Origin: Leguminivora glycinivorella
Taxonomy: Eukaryota; Arthropoda; Insecta; Lepidoptera; Tortricidae
Assembly (NCBI RefSeq): GCF_023078275.1
Contig: NC_062971.1
Coordinates: forward strand, 682,001 to 746,000
DNA: 64,000 bases
Reading direction: 5' to 3'
Shown here: piece by piece, positions 42,373 to 53,598 of the stretch
How the letters are laid out: each line of letters starts with the position of its first letter
Position numbering within the stretch: position 1 is the stretch's first letter
Translations under genes and position numbers: made by a program
Notes under the pieces: generated by a model
Databases searched by the model: none
What the model was told of the DNA's origin: nothing
Seen by the model: the letters and a program-made list of their open reading frames with translations, nothing else

Positions 42373-45300
42373 CTGAAACAGAGGATTTCTCAAATGTAAT
42401 AAAATATGTGAGACACAGTAAGATTAAGGTAAACATTATTACATTACTGTACAATATAACATATAATAGTTTTTTAAACTTCCTCCTGTCAGTATACATG
42501 TTTTTTTTGTTTTCCGTTAAATTTGACACGCAATTAGGTTCATCATAAGGAACCAACCTGTATATTGCTTTTTGTTAATTTTTCGTTTCCATACATAATA
42601 AATGAATTAATTAGTGTGTGAGGACCTTAATCATAACATTAAAGTCATTGTCAAGTGTTTGACGGCACATGTCCAAACAAATAACATTAGGAAGTGGTAA
42701 GGGATGCCACACACATGTTCAGTAATTAATTTTTTTTTTAATATTTCGGTATTCGTAAGAGGATAATTTCTTAGAGAAATTTATTGTATTTGAACCACAG
42801 ATCAATACAACAAGATGGCCCTTACAGGGCGACTCGCGGTCACCAAGCATACGACAAATCAGGTTTATAAAAGTTTGAACGCGTGCGACACCGATCAGTA
42901 GCGCCCAAGTATACGACCCGCTAACAGTGTCCGTGTCCGCTCGGGAAAAAATCTTAAATAATCAATTTTGGTTGCAAACAATGGTCTCTTACAGCATAAA
43001 GTGGTGTGGCAAGTCTTCTAACACTTCTACATGTAAAAAAGATGGAACAACATTCCACAGTTAAGTCAAATTAATTATTTTGTTGAATATTGTTTATTGT
43101 CCGCGGAGTTCATTTATACTGGTCAATATGGTTGTGCTGAGCGGCGCCGAGGCGCGTCCATCCCTCTTTACCGAGTTAACAATGTGATATGCTATCCCTT
43201 TCACGTAAACGACTAGGCATGGGGCCATGTTAGTTTATGTCTGTTGCGGGAACTTCGTACTGCCGTTCGTACCATGTGCTACCATTTTATGAAATATAAA
43301 AGAAAGCAGATTTGTAATAGTGAATAATTATCTAGAATCTGTAGAGTCTGTAGTGGTATTTAGTTCATTGATTAGTTTAGAATATTTAGTTGGTTATTTA
43401 ACTTAGTAAACGTAAGTAAAAATGCACAGTTTAGTTATTAGTTACTAGAATGATTTTTATTGAGATGCTATCACAATTATCATCCTCCTTGCGTTATCCC
43501 GGCATCGGCATTCGCCACGGCTCATGGGAGCCTGGGGTCCGCTTTGGAAACTACTACCAAGATTTGGCGTAGGCACTAGTTTTATGAAAGCGACTGCCAT
43601 CTGACCTTCCAACCCGAAGGGTAACTAGGCCTTATTATAATTTAATTATAATATTATAATTTGTTGCAAAACAAATTCACCACAGTACTGGTACCGGTAC
43701 CATTGTCTATAATAGACATGTCCCATTCCCATCCCTACTGCTAATCATAAAGGCGCGCCATTATTTGAAACGACCAATGGCAGCACCGTGCGCGCCCGCC
43801 TCACCCCGCAAGGATTGGTGATTTGCGTCTCGAACAATATCGCTTGCATTTGGCTTCTAGTGGGGTGTTCTGTGATTTGAACTAAAGAATCTTCCCTCAA
43901 AGTTATCGGAATTCAATAAAAACAGGGTGTCTAATTTAAGTTTAAGATGAAAAGTGATGCAAAAGGCTAAATTGTAGTGTAAAAATTGCAATGTGGTCAC
44001 CAATACAGCAGATAAGAACAGAATTAAATGTTGATGATGAACGGAGGAAATAGTGCAACCGCAAATGGAATGCCCGCTATATTTATTCAAATTAATTTCA
44101 TTTGGATATATATCTGCTTAATTGTAACCTTTCATAGCCTTTGGACTATTGTCAAACTCTAAATTGCCCCCATCTGTCCGGAGTATGATGAAGCATGATT
44201 ATTAGTATCCTTATTAGTATCCTATTTATAAGAATGTTGTACTTTGTATTATTCAAGCAGATGTCAAACTTAATGCCAATATACTGGTAAGTTTCGTAAT
44301 AATTTCGTAATAATAAATACATATACATTGGAGTAGGTTAAGAACATCTTAATAGACTAAAAGCATTAGAATATAGACACAGCTAAAAATTGTACTTTAC
44401 TGGACACCTACGTAAAGTAAAAGACATAGTTTCACTCAGATTACGAGGGCGGGATGATATGTAACTAGCCTTAGCCATTTAAAAAGTTAGAATTAAAAAA
44501 AAAACTGCCTCATTTTTATTACCGTGTCTCTGGCTATCTGTGTTCGAAATTTGAATTTGTTGGCGCGGATATTTTATTATTTTTCTATTATTTGAAAATT
44601 TATTGTGTCGCTTGTTTTCTACATGGACAAAAATGAACAAAGAGTTGTGATAAAGTTTCTTTATATGAAGGGTATGAAGGGGATGGATATACATGAAGAG
44701 TTAAAGAATGTTTTGGGTGAATGTGCACTTTCTTACGCCACCGTAAAAAACTGGGTGGCTGAATTTAAACGCGGTCGTACAAGTGTCGAAGACGAAGCCC
44801 GCCCTGGACGGCCGAAAACCGTTACGAGTCCGGAAATGGTCTCCAAAGTACATGACTTGGTTTTGGCCGATCGGCGATTAAAGCTATCTGAAATAGCTGA
44901 CACTACAGGTATGTCAAAAGAACGGGTACATCATATCCTGAGTGAAAAATTAAACATGAAAAAGTTATCCGCCCGTTGGGTGCCGCGATTGCTTACACAC
45001 GATCAAAAAAGAATTCGGGTGCAAAATTCGAAGGAATGTTTGAGTCGTTTTCAAGGGAATAAAGCAGATTTTTTGCGTCGATTTGTTACAACCGATGAAA
45101 CGTGGGTTCACCACTACACGCCAGAATCAAAAATCCAATCAAAACAGTGGACAGAATCTGGGTGTTCAGCTCCTAAAAAGGCTATGTCTGTAAAGTCAGC
45201 TGGAAAAGTGATGGCTTCCGTCTTTTGGGATGCAAATGGAATTTTAATGATAGATTACCTTCCCAAAGGTCAAACTATAAATGGAGAATACTACGCAAAT

Positions 45301-45963
45301 CTTTTAGATAAGCTTCATGAAAGTATTCAGCAAAAACGACCAGGCTTATCCAAGAAAAAAATAATTTTTCATCAAGACAACGCCAGGGTTCACACATGTG
45401 TTAAAGCTATGGCAAAAATCAACGAACTCAAGTACGATTTGTTGCCCCATCCGCCTTATTCGCCTGATCTCGCACCGTCAGACTTTCACCTATTCCCTAA
45501 GCTCAAAACTTTTTTGGGTGGACAGAAGTTTGCCTCCAATGATGACGTCATAGCCGCTGTAGAGGAGTATTTTGCAGGCCTCGAAAGAAGTCATTTTAAG
45601 GAGGGCATTGCAGCTTTAGAACGAAGATGGAATAAGTGCATTGAGCTACAAGGAGACTACGTCGAAAAATAAAATATTTTTTTTTACACTTTTATACCCT
45701 TTTATTTATTAGGCTAGTTATTTATCATCCCGCCCTCGTACGTGGACAATGTGTCAAGACGAAACTATCATTTAGTCATATAATTACAACATATTAAAAG
45801 GCAAATGGCATTGGCAGACATAGTGTAAGCCCTATGAATCAACATCAGAAAAAACTAAGCTCAAAATGATCAGATATTAACTATAACATTGAAAAATTCC
45901 TTACCTATATTCATATACGTCATCATTATATCTTTCGGAGTACTGGATCTGGTCTACTGGCAT
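42150..45963 (-). CDS. Cks85A: Cyclin-dependent kinase regulatory subunit (Cks85A-like), two exons
   Basis: Cks proteins bind CDK and phospho-threonine substrates and act in SCF/Skp2 and mitotic control. Exon 1, 45963 down to 45905 (59 nt), encodes MPVDQIQYSERYNDDVYEYR, ending AG|GTAAGG. Exon 2, 42372 down to 42150 (223 nt) after TGTTTCAG, encodes HVILPPDLARLVPKSHLMTE, TEWRNLGVQQSPGWLHFMVH, NPEPHVLLFRRPRTD and a short tail, stop TAG. The phase joins exactly at the family's YEYRHV, giving 93 aa. The anion-pocket and HxPEPH hinge residues are all present. The MPVDQIQYSERY start resembles the Cks85A subtype more than Cks30A; the subtype is inferred. Neither exon is found by a simple ORF scan in its true frame. 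The 3.5-kb intron holds an intact mariner element. The gene is convergent with dystrophin. Confidence 0.92.
42373..44453 (-). other. Cks intron, part 3' of the mariner
   Basis: No gene seen. Holds a dispersed repeat at about 42475-42630 (related to 12365-12545), an RTE tail at 43481-43634, and a short CpG-richer stretch at 43740-43860 with CCAAT-type motifs. Confidence 0.5.
43481..43634 (-). mobile_element. RTE-type LINE 3' tail
   Basis: Reverse copy: CATCCTCCTTGCGTTATCCC GGC ... CCCGAAGGGTAACTAGGCCT. In the Cks intron. Confidence 0.72.
44454..45738 (+). mobile_element. Complete mariner transposon
   Basis: 1285 bp bounded by TA (44452-44453 and 45739-45740). Terminal inverted repeats are about 28 bp: left CGAGGGCGGGATGATATGTA, right as its complement CGAGGGCGGGATGATAAATA, both continuing ACTAGCC. 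It contains one uninterrupted transposase. Inserted in the Cks intron in the orientation opposite to the gene. Confidence 0.97.
44623..45672 (+). CDS. Mariner transposase, intact D,D34D
   Basis: Cut-and-paste transposase that inserts at TA. The frame is open from ATG 44605, but the second ATG (44623, MDKNEQRVVIKF) gives 349 residues, the usual mariner length, and is preferred. N-terminal helix-turn-helix DNA-binding part at about residues 1-110; linker WVPRLLT at 119; catalytic aspartates D158 (VTTDETWVHHYTPE), D252 (HQDNARVH) and D287 (YSPDLAPSDFHLF), with 34 residues between the last two. Ends GDYVEK. By eye it is closest to irritans-type mariners. No stop or frameshift, so it may be recently active. 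Confidence 0.96.
   Translation: MDKNEQRVVIKFLYMKGMKGMDIHEELKNVLGECALSYATVKNWVAEFKRGRTSVEDEARPGRPKTVTSPEMVSKVHDLVLADRRLKLSEIADTTGMSKERVHHILSEKLNMKKLSARWVPRLLTHDQKRIRVQNSKECLSRFQGNKADFLRRFVTTDETWVHHYTPESKIQSKQWTESGCSAPKKAMSVKSAGKVMASVFWDANGILMIDYLPKGQTINGEYYANLLDKLHESIQQKRPGLSKKKIIFHQDNARVHTCVKAMAKINELKYDLLPHPPYSPDLAPSDFHLFPKLKTFLGGQKFASNDDVIAAVEEYFAGLERSHFKEGIAALERRWNKCIELQGDYVEK
45905..45963 (-). CDS. Cks85A: Cks exon 1 (coding part)
   Basis: ATG at 45963-45961, codons MPVDQIQYSERYNDDVYEY plus AG of the next Arg, donor GTAAGG. Only 59 nt. Confidence 0.92.
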
Positions 45964-46543
45964 TTTTGTCCTCACTTCAGCGCAGTATTTATCAAGGTCA
46001 ATTGTTTTGATGTATTAAAATAAATGCAAGCTTTTTTCAGCTGACTCGATTAGAAAATATTCATTTATCACATTCAACTTTTTCTGTCCGACCGGCAACT
46101 GTCATGACTGTCAATGAGAAACGTTCAGAACTCGCGTTGTTGTTAGTTATCAATCATCAAACCAAGTTTTTTCTTAATCAAATAAACCGTAAAATTATTA
46201 AATTATTCGTAAGTTACACGTAAAATATACTTTTATATGACCATTTATCCTGTAAATGGTCCTTTTTTCAAATTTTGGATTGCAAAATTATATTATTGTA
46301 GTAAGTAGGATGTGTTTCAGAGCGAACTACCATAATGGAGGGATAAACTGTCAAACTGACTGACATGTAATTTGGGCTCCTTTTCACGATATTTTATACC
46401 GACCGCGTAAACTTAGAAGTCCAAAAAATCAGTTGTTTATCAATAAATTATGTTGTTATTTTATCATCACATCGTAAAATCTTCATTGTCCTACTCTAGG
46501 AAAGCGATATTATAATAACGCGGCAAATGAAATAATTAGGTGA
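45964..46543 (-). promoter_or_regulatory. Region upstream of Cks, probable 5' UTR and promoter
   Basis: Lies directly 5' of the Cks ATG on the minus strand. No TATA box or other specific element can be assigned. The part nearest 46350-46430 resembles, in inverted form, sequence at 53329-53400 (ATTTGAGCTG / ATAAAATATCGTG blocks), so it may itself be repeat-derived. Confidence 0.3.
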
Positions 46544-47608
46544 TATACTCTGTCAAACAAGTCTGTCAGTAAATAAGAACAGAGAAAACTGTATGCATCC
46601 TTTTCTTTAGGGTGCTGGAGAAAAGGATACGAGGTGCGGTCCAAAAGTTTCCGGCCTAACAAAGAAAGGGCTTACATATCTTTGCAATTTTATTTTTATT
46701 TTTTAATATAGTCTTCCTCTGTCACAACGCACTTTTCAAATCTCTTTAAAAGCTTCTCCATCACCTAATAAAAATAATAAAGATTTTTGTCCTCAAAATC
46801 GGCCTAAACCGCACGGGTCACTTCGTCAACCGAAGATTTTTTTTTTCTACTTCAGTCTACCTTAAGTTTTTAAAACAAATAATAATCACTTGGGGTCACG
46901 TCTCGAATAGAAGGTAGGTGCCGAATTTTTTTGAAGACACATTTCGTCATAGCAACCTTGTAAAATGAAGCAGCGTGAACGGGGAAATTATCGCGAAAAT
47001 GCCTTTGTGCCTCTGCTAAGTTTTTAAAGACTATTCTGCATTATCTGCTATCGTAACTGGACAAAAAATATTGCGTAGTATCTGCTATTTACCGTAGTCT
47101 ACCCTTCTTTTATGTAAATCGTTAGAATTTCGTGACAACCGTAGAATACCGTAGCTTTTATCTTTTTTCGTGCATTTAGTGACCGAGGTTGTTCTAGGCG
47201 CCTTTTCACCATGACATTGTCACTCCATTAATTTTATTTTGTATAGAGTATCGTCTTACATAACCATGGTTTCATCTACAGTAGCAATTGCATTCATAAA
47301 ACTCGCTACGCGGTGTCTATGCTGGTCTCAAGTTTCATGAACTTACGGTTTTTCACTCATCTCGCTGTAAGCACAATAAAAGTTTGGGCACTAACCTAGC
47401 ACTAAACACCGTAAAAAAAACCTACAGCCAACAGACACCTAAAGAAACTATACACCAAAAAAGTGGAATAAATGACGAACACAAGATATCCATACTTTTT
47501 TTAAACTCTTCCGCCATATTTGTCGGGCCGGAGACATTTGGACCGCACCTTGTACCTATAGTTTTCTTAGTTCTTATTTACTGACAGACTTGTTTGACAG
47601 AGTATACT
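46544..47608. mobile_element. Inverted-repeat element hosting the dead mariner
   Basis: ATACTCTGTCAAACAAGTCT ... AAATAAGAAC at 46546-46590 is mirrored by GTTCTTATTTACTGACAGAC ... AGAGTAT at 47570-47605. The mariner lies between the arms, so it probably inserted into a pre-existing short palindromic element. Confidence 0.75.
46630..47552 (-). mobile_element. Degenerate mariner-like element
   Basis: 923 bp flanked by TA (46628-46629, 47553-47554). Ends match as inverted repeats: AGGTGCGGTCCAAAAGTTTC and, complemented, AGGTGCGGTCCAAATGTCTC. Minus-strand translation shows a mariner-like C-terminus (VMEKLLKRFEKCVVTEEDYI) among many stops. Dead copy. Confidence 0.8.
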
Positions 47609-47991
47609 ACATACCCGGAAGTTAGTCGGTAAGTTAAGTTCTTAAAATTAAATGGCCTCAGTCCATTGGTGGGACTATTTTGCCAGTGCAAGGTGATTAT
47701 AAGCTAATTGTTATTGATTTTGGTACGGTAAGTATGACAGTTCACATTAAAGGTATTAATGGTTACAAAGCTAGGCAGAACGGAACGGTTATACATTCAA
47801 TGTCAAAATAAAACTAACACAAAAACAATATAGGTAAATCAAAATTTGAATTGGAAAAAAAAAAAAAAACAGAAACATGAAATAAAAAAAATTAAATAGG
47901 GGAGTCAAATTTAAAAATCCGATTGTCTATGGTCACAACAGTAAGCAAACATGTGTTAACCGTTTTTATTTATTAATGTTAGATCATGAGA

Positions 47992-50843
47992 TCAGTCATT
48001 GCAGTTATTAAAGTTAAGAAAATCTGTTACTGAGTAGAAACAGTGCTCATTTAAAAACTCAATCAGGTTTTTCTTAAAGACAACTTCGTTATCCGTCAAC
48101 CTCAGCGATTTCGGCAAACAATTATATATTTTCGGCGCCATTGAAAAGAAACTTTTTTGAAAAAGAGCCGATTTACCAGGTACTGGATGTATTTTGTCAC
48201 AATTTCGTGCCCCCGTAAGGTGCCTGAACAGATGCATATTTCTTTTAACAAACATAGCTGTTTCTAGAATATATAAATCAAACACAGTTAACACTTTAAG
48301 TTGCTTAAAATATGGTCTACAGCTGTTAGTGCGTTTCAACTTACAAATGGATCTAATACACCGTTTTTGAGCTTTATGGACATCAGTGGCATGGCTGGAG
48401 TTCCCCCAGAAGATAATTCCATACCTTAAAGCTGAAGAAATATGGCCATGATAGGCGGACATAATAGCAGTACGGTTAACGACTTTATTTAACATAAATA
48501 AATTGTATGAGTATTTAACTAGTTTATTACAAAGAATGTCAGTGTGTGTATTCCAATTCATTTTATCGTCAATATGTAAACCTAGAAATTTTGTAGAATG
48601 AGTAATAGCTATATTATGATCTCTAAATGTCACACTAGTCAAGTCTTCGGTTTTTCTTTGTCTAAAGCTCATAATTGTTGTTTTTTGCAAATTAATTTTC
48701 AAATTATTCTCTTCCAACCAGTGTACTAATCTATCTAAACAACCAGATATTTCATCCCTATCATTAAGCACAATAGTGCAGTCATCAGCATACAACACTG
48801 TTGGATGTGGGATAGCTCCTGGGAGGTCGTTAATATATGCTAAAAAGAGCAAAGGCCCTAAAATGCTGCCTTGGGGCACTCCATACGTAACCAAACTGTC
48901 ATCAGAAAAATGCTCGGATTCAATCTTGGTAAGATGTGATATTCTGGTTATGTTTGTGCGTTGAGTTCGACCGGTTAGGTATGATTCTATCAAACTATGC
49001 ACATTACCTCTTACACCATATAGGTATAATTTGTCCAGCAGTATTTTGTGGTCAACATAGTCAAAGGCCTTAGTCATATCTATATAGACTGCATAAACTG
49101 GACGGCTCTCATCCATCCTCGTGTATATTTTTTGCAAAAAGTCATGTATGGCAGTAGTAATGGACAGATTTTTCCTGAAACCTTTTTGTTCATCACACAA
49201 AATTTGATTACATGCGAAAAAAGTATACAACCGATTGTAAATCGCCTTTTCGAAGATTTTAGAAAATATTGTCAACAGAGCTATAGGTCTATACGAATTC
49301 ATGTCCATCTTGTCACCCTTTTTGAATAACGGCTTAATAATTGTAATTTTAAGGCTGTCAGGGAAAGATCCTTCTTCTATACACCTATTCAGTATAAAAC
49401 TTAGTACCGGGGAAATTGTGTTTGCTACTGCTTTAACTACTTTTGTTGTAACAGTATCATAGCCCGTGCTAGTAGTGTTTTTAAGATTTCTAATTATTTC
49501 AAAAATTTCGTAAGGATCGGTAGGTTTCATGAATAACGAATTGTGTTTATTGTGGGTACGTGATAAGGTTGTGTGTATGGGTTTGTTGCAATTGCTTTTA
49601 ACCTGATGAACAAAAAAGTCGTTGAATTTTTCAGCAATCTCACTTGCATTAAAAACCTTTTTCCCATCTGCAATAATAGCTGAGATATTTTCTTTTGGAA
49701 AATTTGTCTCATTGTTATTTATAATTTTCCAAGTGGCTTTAACTTTGTTTTCAGCTGTCAAAATTTCATAATTATTTTGGCATTTCTTTGTTTGTTCAAT
49801 CACTTGCCTCAATTTTTTAGAGTATACTTTATATTTATTTTTATGTGTTTCATCTTTGGTTGACCTATATGTCCACAACATTTTCCTTTTGTTCTTACAA
49901 CATAGTTTTATACCACGAGTAATCCATTTCGGCTTTTTAGTCGTGTAGATTTTAATTTTAACAGTGGGAAAACAAAGATCATAAAAAAGTTTAAAAGATT
50001 CAAAAAACCTATTATATGAATCATTAGCATTAGATGCAGAATATACTTCGCCAAATTGGAGTTCGCTTAGACAACCAATGAATTTATCTATGTTATCTTG
50101 AGAGTAGTCTCGTTTAAAAGTATACCAGTATTTTAGTTTGCAATATTTCTTCACGGGACATTTTAATATTTGGGCATTATGATCAGATAAAGCGAATTCG
50201 TAAAGACCTACGGTGCAACCACGAACATTATGAATTATATTATCAATGCAAGTACCGCTGCATTGACGTGTAGGTGTATTTACTGATAACTTCATATTAT
50301 AACTAAGTACCATGTTTCTAAATTCCTTACTATACTTAGTATCTTCAAGAATGTTTATATTAAAATCACCACACAAAATTAATTTCTTCTGCTTATCGTA
50401 GCTATATAGATTAAAAATGTCATCAAGATTGTTGAAAAATATGTCAAAATGTTTGCTTATCCTACTAGGCGGCCTATAAATACAGAAAACAGTTATGTTG
50501 AAGTCGGTGAGTTCGATAGCACAACACTCAAATATACATGAAATGCAAAATTTTGAGGCTGTATCTATTACTTTGTAATTAATTCCATTTTTACTAAAAT
50601 GCAGGCACCTCCATGTCGAACAGCCCTAGTAAAGTTGGACGAGAGTTTATAATTTGAAATTTGTAACATGTTAAGATCATTATTTATCATATTGTGCTCA
50701 GAAATGCAGATAACATCAATTGATTTATTAGTCTTTGAAAGGTCATCTAGTGCTAGGCTTAAGAGGTCAGATTTATTCAGTAGTCCATCAATGTTTTGAT
50801 GCATTATGTTGATATGATTAGTTACGAAAAAACGTGTCATCAT
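47992..50843 (-). pseudogene. LINE ORF2: endonuclease and reverse transcriptase, one frameshift
   Basis: Two open pieces in different frames. Piece 1 (50843-50568) carries the endonuclease start (MHQNIDGLLNKSDLLS, CISEHN). Piece 2 is open from about 50590 through 47992 and continues the endonuclease (IYRPPSR, CGDFNINI, SDHNAQIL) and reverse transcriptase (YAVYIDMTKAFDYVDH, YGVPQGSILGPLLFLAYIND, VLYADDCTIVL). The break lies near a T/A run at about 50585-50605 and looks like a 1-base change; no other stop is seen. There is no RNase H after the RT. Probably inactive from this copy. Confidence 0.88.
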
Positions 50844-52521
50844 TTATTTTATCATTTGGATTGTTTGCGTTGCAGGAAACATCATGTGTGTTGTCAATTA
50901 AATTATTCGTATTGAAATTAAGTTCTTTCGTCTCCTCAATTTCCTCAATCTTGCTATGTACATTATATACTAAATAATTAATATCGATGTCCTGTAAGAA
51001 ATTTCTTAGATCGTTCATTATAGTCCTCATACCATTATTATTTATAAGACCCAAACGACTTGTAAACATAGTTTGGTCGTAATCTAGATTTCTGTTAGAG
51101 TCTAAGATCCAAGCATATTTATGTGTAATCACATCTAAATGTAACATGTTGTTGAAAACTTCAATTCTGGTATTGAAAATGTTTGAAAAGTCTCCAGACC
51201 TATAGGTTGGAGCACATAGAATAAAGTTTGTATGAGTAAGACCCTGAAGTTTTTCGCGAATGTATGCAATTAAATTGTGGTAGTTGCATGTAGATGTGAA
51301 ATCATTATCTCCTATAAATATTGTACAATAGTCCGTATCGGATAGATTTTTGGTTCTTTCTTTAATGTTTCTTAATAATTCTTTAACACCTCCACCCGGA
51401 GTGATAAAGTGGCACAAATCGAAACTATTATTAAACATATTAAGAGCTATGTTTGTTATTTTATTTTTGTTGTTTGCGCTTAAAATGTACATTTTTCTTT
51501 TATTTGTTATGTCTAAGGCTAAGGTGCTTGACGATTGGCTTGTGTGTGTAATTTCTTCTTGTGATCTTGCTAATGGAACATACTGTGCTTGTTGAATTGT
51601 CTGTTCCAAGTCCTTAATCTTTAAATTCAAAACTATAATTTCGTCGTTCGCTTCACTCAGTTTTGTTTGGAGAAGTTGTATTCTTTCCTCAAGATCATTT
51701 ACCTTGGGACTAGCTGAATTACTAGATGGACTATCTAAACGTCGTTTCCTATTTGGTGTTCTTCGATTCTGTAGAGGTGGGGATGTACAAATTGTTTTTA
51801 ATGCCTGTATCTCTTGTGTTAACTTATTTATTTGTCTCTTCATGTCGTTGTTTTCTATTATAACGTTTTCTAATTCGTTTTCCGTGCTACTTAACTTTAA
51901 AGTTAAATCAGTCATTTGAGCTTTCAAATCATGTGCTGCTGGTGGTTCGCACACCGTATCCGCACTTCTTGACAAAATATCTTCCATAAGAGAATCGATT
52001 GATTCGTCATCACTGTCAAACTCCCGTAAGGATTCCTTAGATTGAGCTTTTGTTAGTAAGTTTATATTAAGGATGTCAGTATCATTTCCATCGTTGGCAT
52101 TATTGGTATCGTCAGGAATAGTAGTGATGTCATTTTTATTATATGTGTCGATGGTAGTAATGTCGGATCCATTTCCATCGTTGGCATTATTTGTAACGTC
52201 AGAAATAGTGGTGATGTCAATTTTATTGTATGTATCGATGGTAGAAATGTCAGACCCATTTGTGGGTTCGATCGGTTTTGAAGATTCAGTGGTGTAAGAC
52301 GCTTCGGCAGTATTAATAATTTCGGTAGCTTCACTAGAATTAGGGGATCCGCTTGTACTGGGCGTATCAATGGTCTTTAAGGATTTTGATATACAAGTTC
52401 TTTTCTTCTTAGGGGTGTCATTTATAGGGATATTTGTCCTTTTGTTGACAGTCTGCTTTTTGCATGGTGGTTGGGGTTTTCTTCTCGTGGTGACATTGGA
52501 TGTTTTCGTTTTTTCTGACAT
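50818..52521 (-). CDS. LINE ORF1 with coiled coil and SGNH/esterase-like C-terminus
   Basis: 567 residues, open. N-terminus is basic, Thr/Pro-rich, with a near-duplicated Asn/Thr/Ile-rich stretch around residues 95-150 (DITTIDTYNKNDITTIPDDT type). A coiled coil spans about 200-320 (LTLKLSSTENELENVIIEN, IQLLQTKLSEANDEIIVLN). The C-terminal 340-510 has the look of an SGNH hydrolase domain as in CR1-type ORF1s (YCTIFIGDNDFTSTCNYHNL), but the usual GDS serine block is not recognisable, so it may be non-catalytic. Its last codons overlap the ORF2 start by 26 nt. Confidence 0.75.
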   Translation of the reverse strand: MSEKTKTSNVTTRRKPQPPCKKQTVNKRTNIPINDTPKKKRTCISKSLKTIDTPSTSGSPNSSEATEIINTAEASYTTESSKPIEPTNGSDISTIDTYNKIDITTISDVTNNANDGNGSDITTIDTYNKNDITTIPDDTNNANDGNDTDILNINLLTKAQSKESLREFDSDDESIDSLMEDILSRSADTVCEPPAAHDLKAQMTDLTLKLSSTENELENVIIENNDMKRQINKLTQEIQALKTICTSPPLQNRRTPNRKRRLDSPSSNSASPKVNDLEERIQLLQTKLSEANDEIIVLNLKIKDLEQTIQQAQYVPLARSQEEITHTSQSSSTLALDITNKRKMYILSANNKNKITNIALNMFNNSFDLCHFITPGGGVKELLRNIKERTKNLSDTDYCTIFIGDNDFTSTCNYHNLIAYIREKLQGLTHTNFILCAPTYRSGDFSNIFNTRIEVFNNMLHLDVITHKYAWILDSNRNLDYDQTMFTSRLGLINNNGMRTIMNDLRNFLQDIDINYLVYNVHSKIEEIEETKELNFNTNNLIDNTHDVSCNANNPNDKINDDTFFRN

Positions 52522-52946
52522 TTTTTTGTTATTTTCAGTTATTAATATATGTTATATTCAATAATTATCGTCTCGTATAGGCTCATATGATATATCAATA
52601 TAATATAAAATTTCTTAAAATAGTTCTGCGTCAATTAGTATTCTATGTCAGGTGATAGTAGTGTCAGTTTAATATATTTATTATATATAAATCGTGTCGT
52701 ATCAAACTATGCGTAGAATGGAAAAATACCCGTTGATAACGGTTACATTAACGTTATTTTTACTGACAGTGTACGGTAGTTGGCACTTGTAAATTGATAT
52801 CTAGATTTTACAAGGGCACGTGGAATATCGGCCGTTGACGACAAAAACGTGACTAAACGCGTTTCGAGATTAATTCTTCACCAGCTTCTCACTATTTATA
52901 ACATTAGTTTACTGCATAATAAGCTATCGATATTACACTTTAAATA

Positions 52947-53119
52947 ACCTAACCACAAAATTAAAATTTTGAAAAAACCCCCGACCGCGACCTTGTGGAC
53001 CGATTTTCATGAAACATGGCTAAGAACACTCCCGACTAATACAGCTTTCAAATAAAAAAAAACTAAATCGAAATCGGTTCATCCATTCAGGAGCTACGAT
53101 GCCACAGACAGACACACAC

Positions 53120-53173
<54 letters not shown>

Positions 53174-53235
53174 GGACAGACAGACAGACACGTCAAACTT
53201 ATAACACCCCGTCGTTTTTTCGTCGGGGGTTAAAA
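52947..53235 (+). repeat. GTCGGGGGTTA repeat with (ACAG)n
   Basis: AACCTAACCACAAAATTAAA ... CACCCCGTCGTTTTTTCGTC GGGGGTTA. Confidence 0.7.
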
Positions 53236-53454
53236 ACAACATTAATGAGCAAAAGAAGGAGAAATTATTCACGACACGATACCGCTAAGATGGCGTTCCT
53301 AATACCGGAAGTCAGTCAGTCGGTATTTGGTCGGTATAAAATATGTAAAATATCGTGAAATGCAGCTCAAATTACATGTCAAATATGTGTCAAAATCAGT
53401 TTGACATTGACATTTTGTCCGTTCGCTCAGAAAGTAATTCCTTTTCCGTACTTA

Positions 53455-53598
53455 TAAATAAATAATAAATAAATATTGGGGACACCTTACACAGATCAAC
53501 TTAGCCCCAAACTAAGCTAAGCGACGATATACATACTTAAATAGATAAATACACACTTATATACATAGAAAACATCCATGACTCAGGAACAAATATCT
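53455..53598 (-). mobile_element. tRNA-derived SINE, 3' part of split copy
   Basis: On the plus strand it reads tail (TAAATAATAAATAAATATT) then CACAGATCAACTTAGCCCC and GAAAACATCCATGACTCAGG, breaking off at ACAAATATCT. The copy resumes at 55853. Confidence 0.85.

Larger units (their letters stand above)
47870..52570 (-). mobile_element. Second LINE (CR1/Jockey-like, no RNase H), ORF2 frameshifted
   Basis: Near full-length element on the minus strand: ORF1 52521-50818, ORF2 from 50843 to 47992. No clear target duplication was found, so both ends are approximate. An A-rich tract near 47853-47870 (plus strand) lies close to the 3' boundary. Confidence 0.85.
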
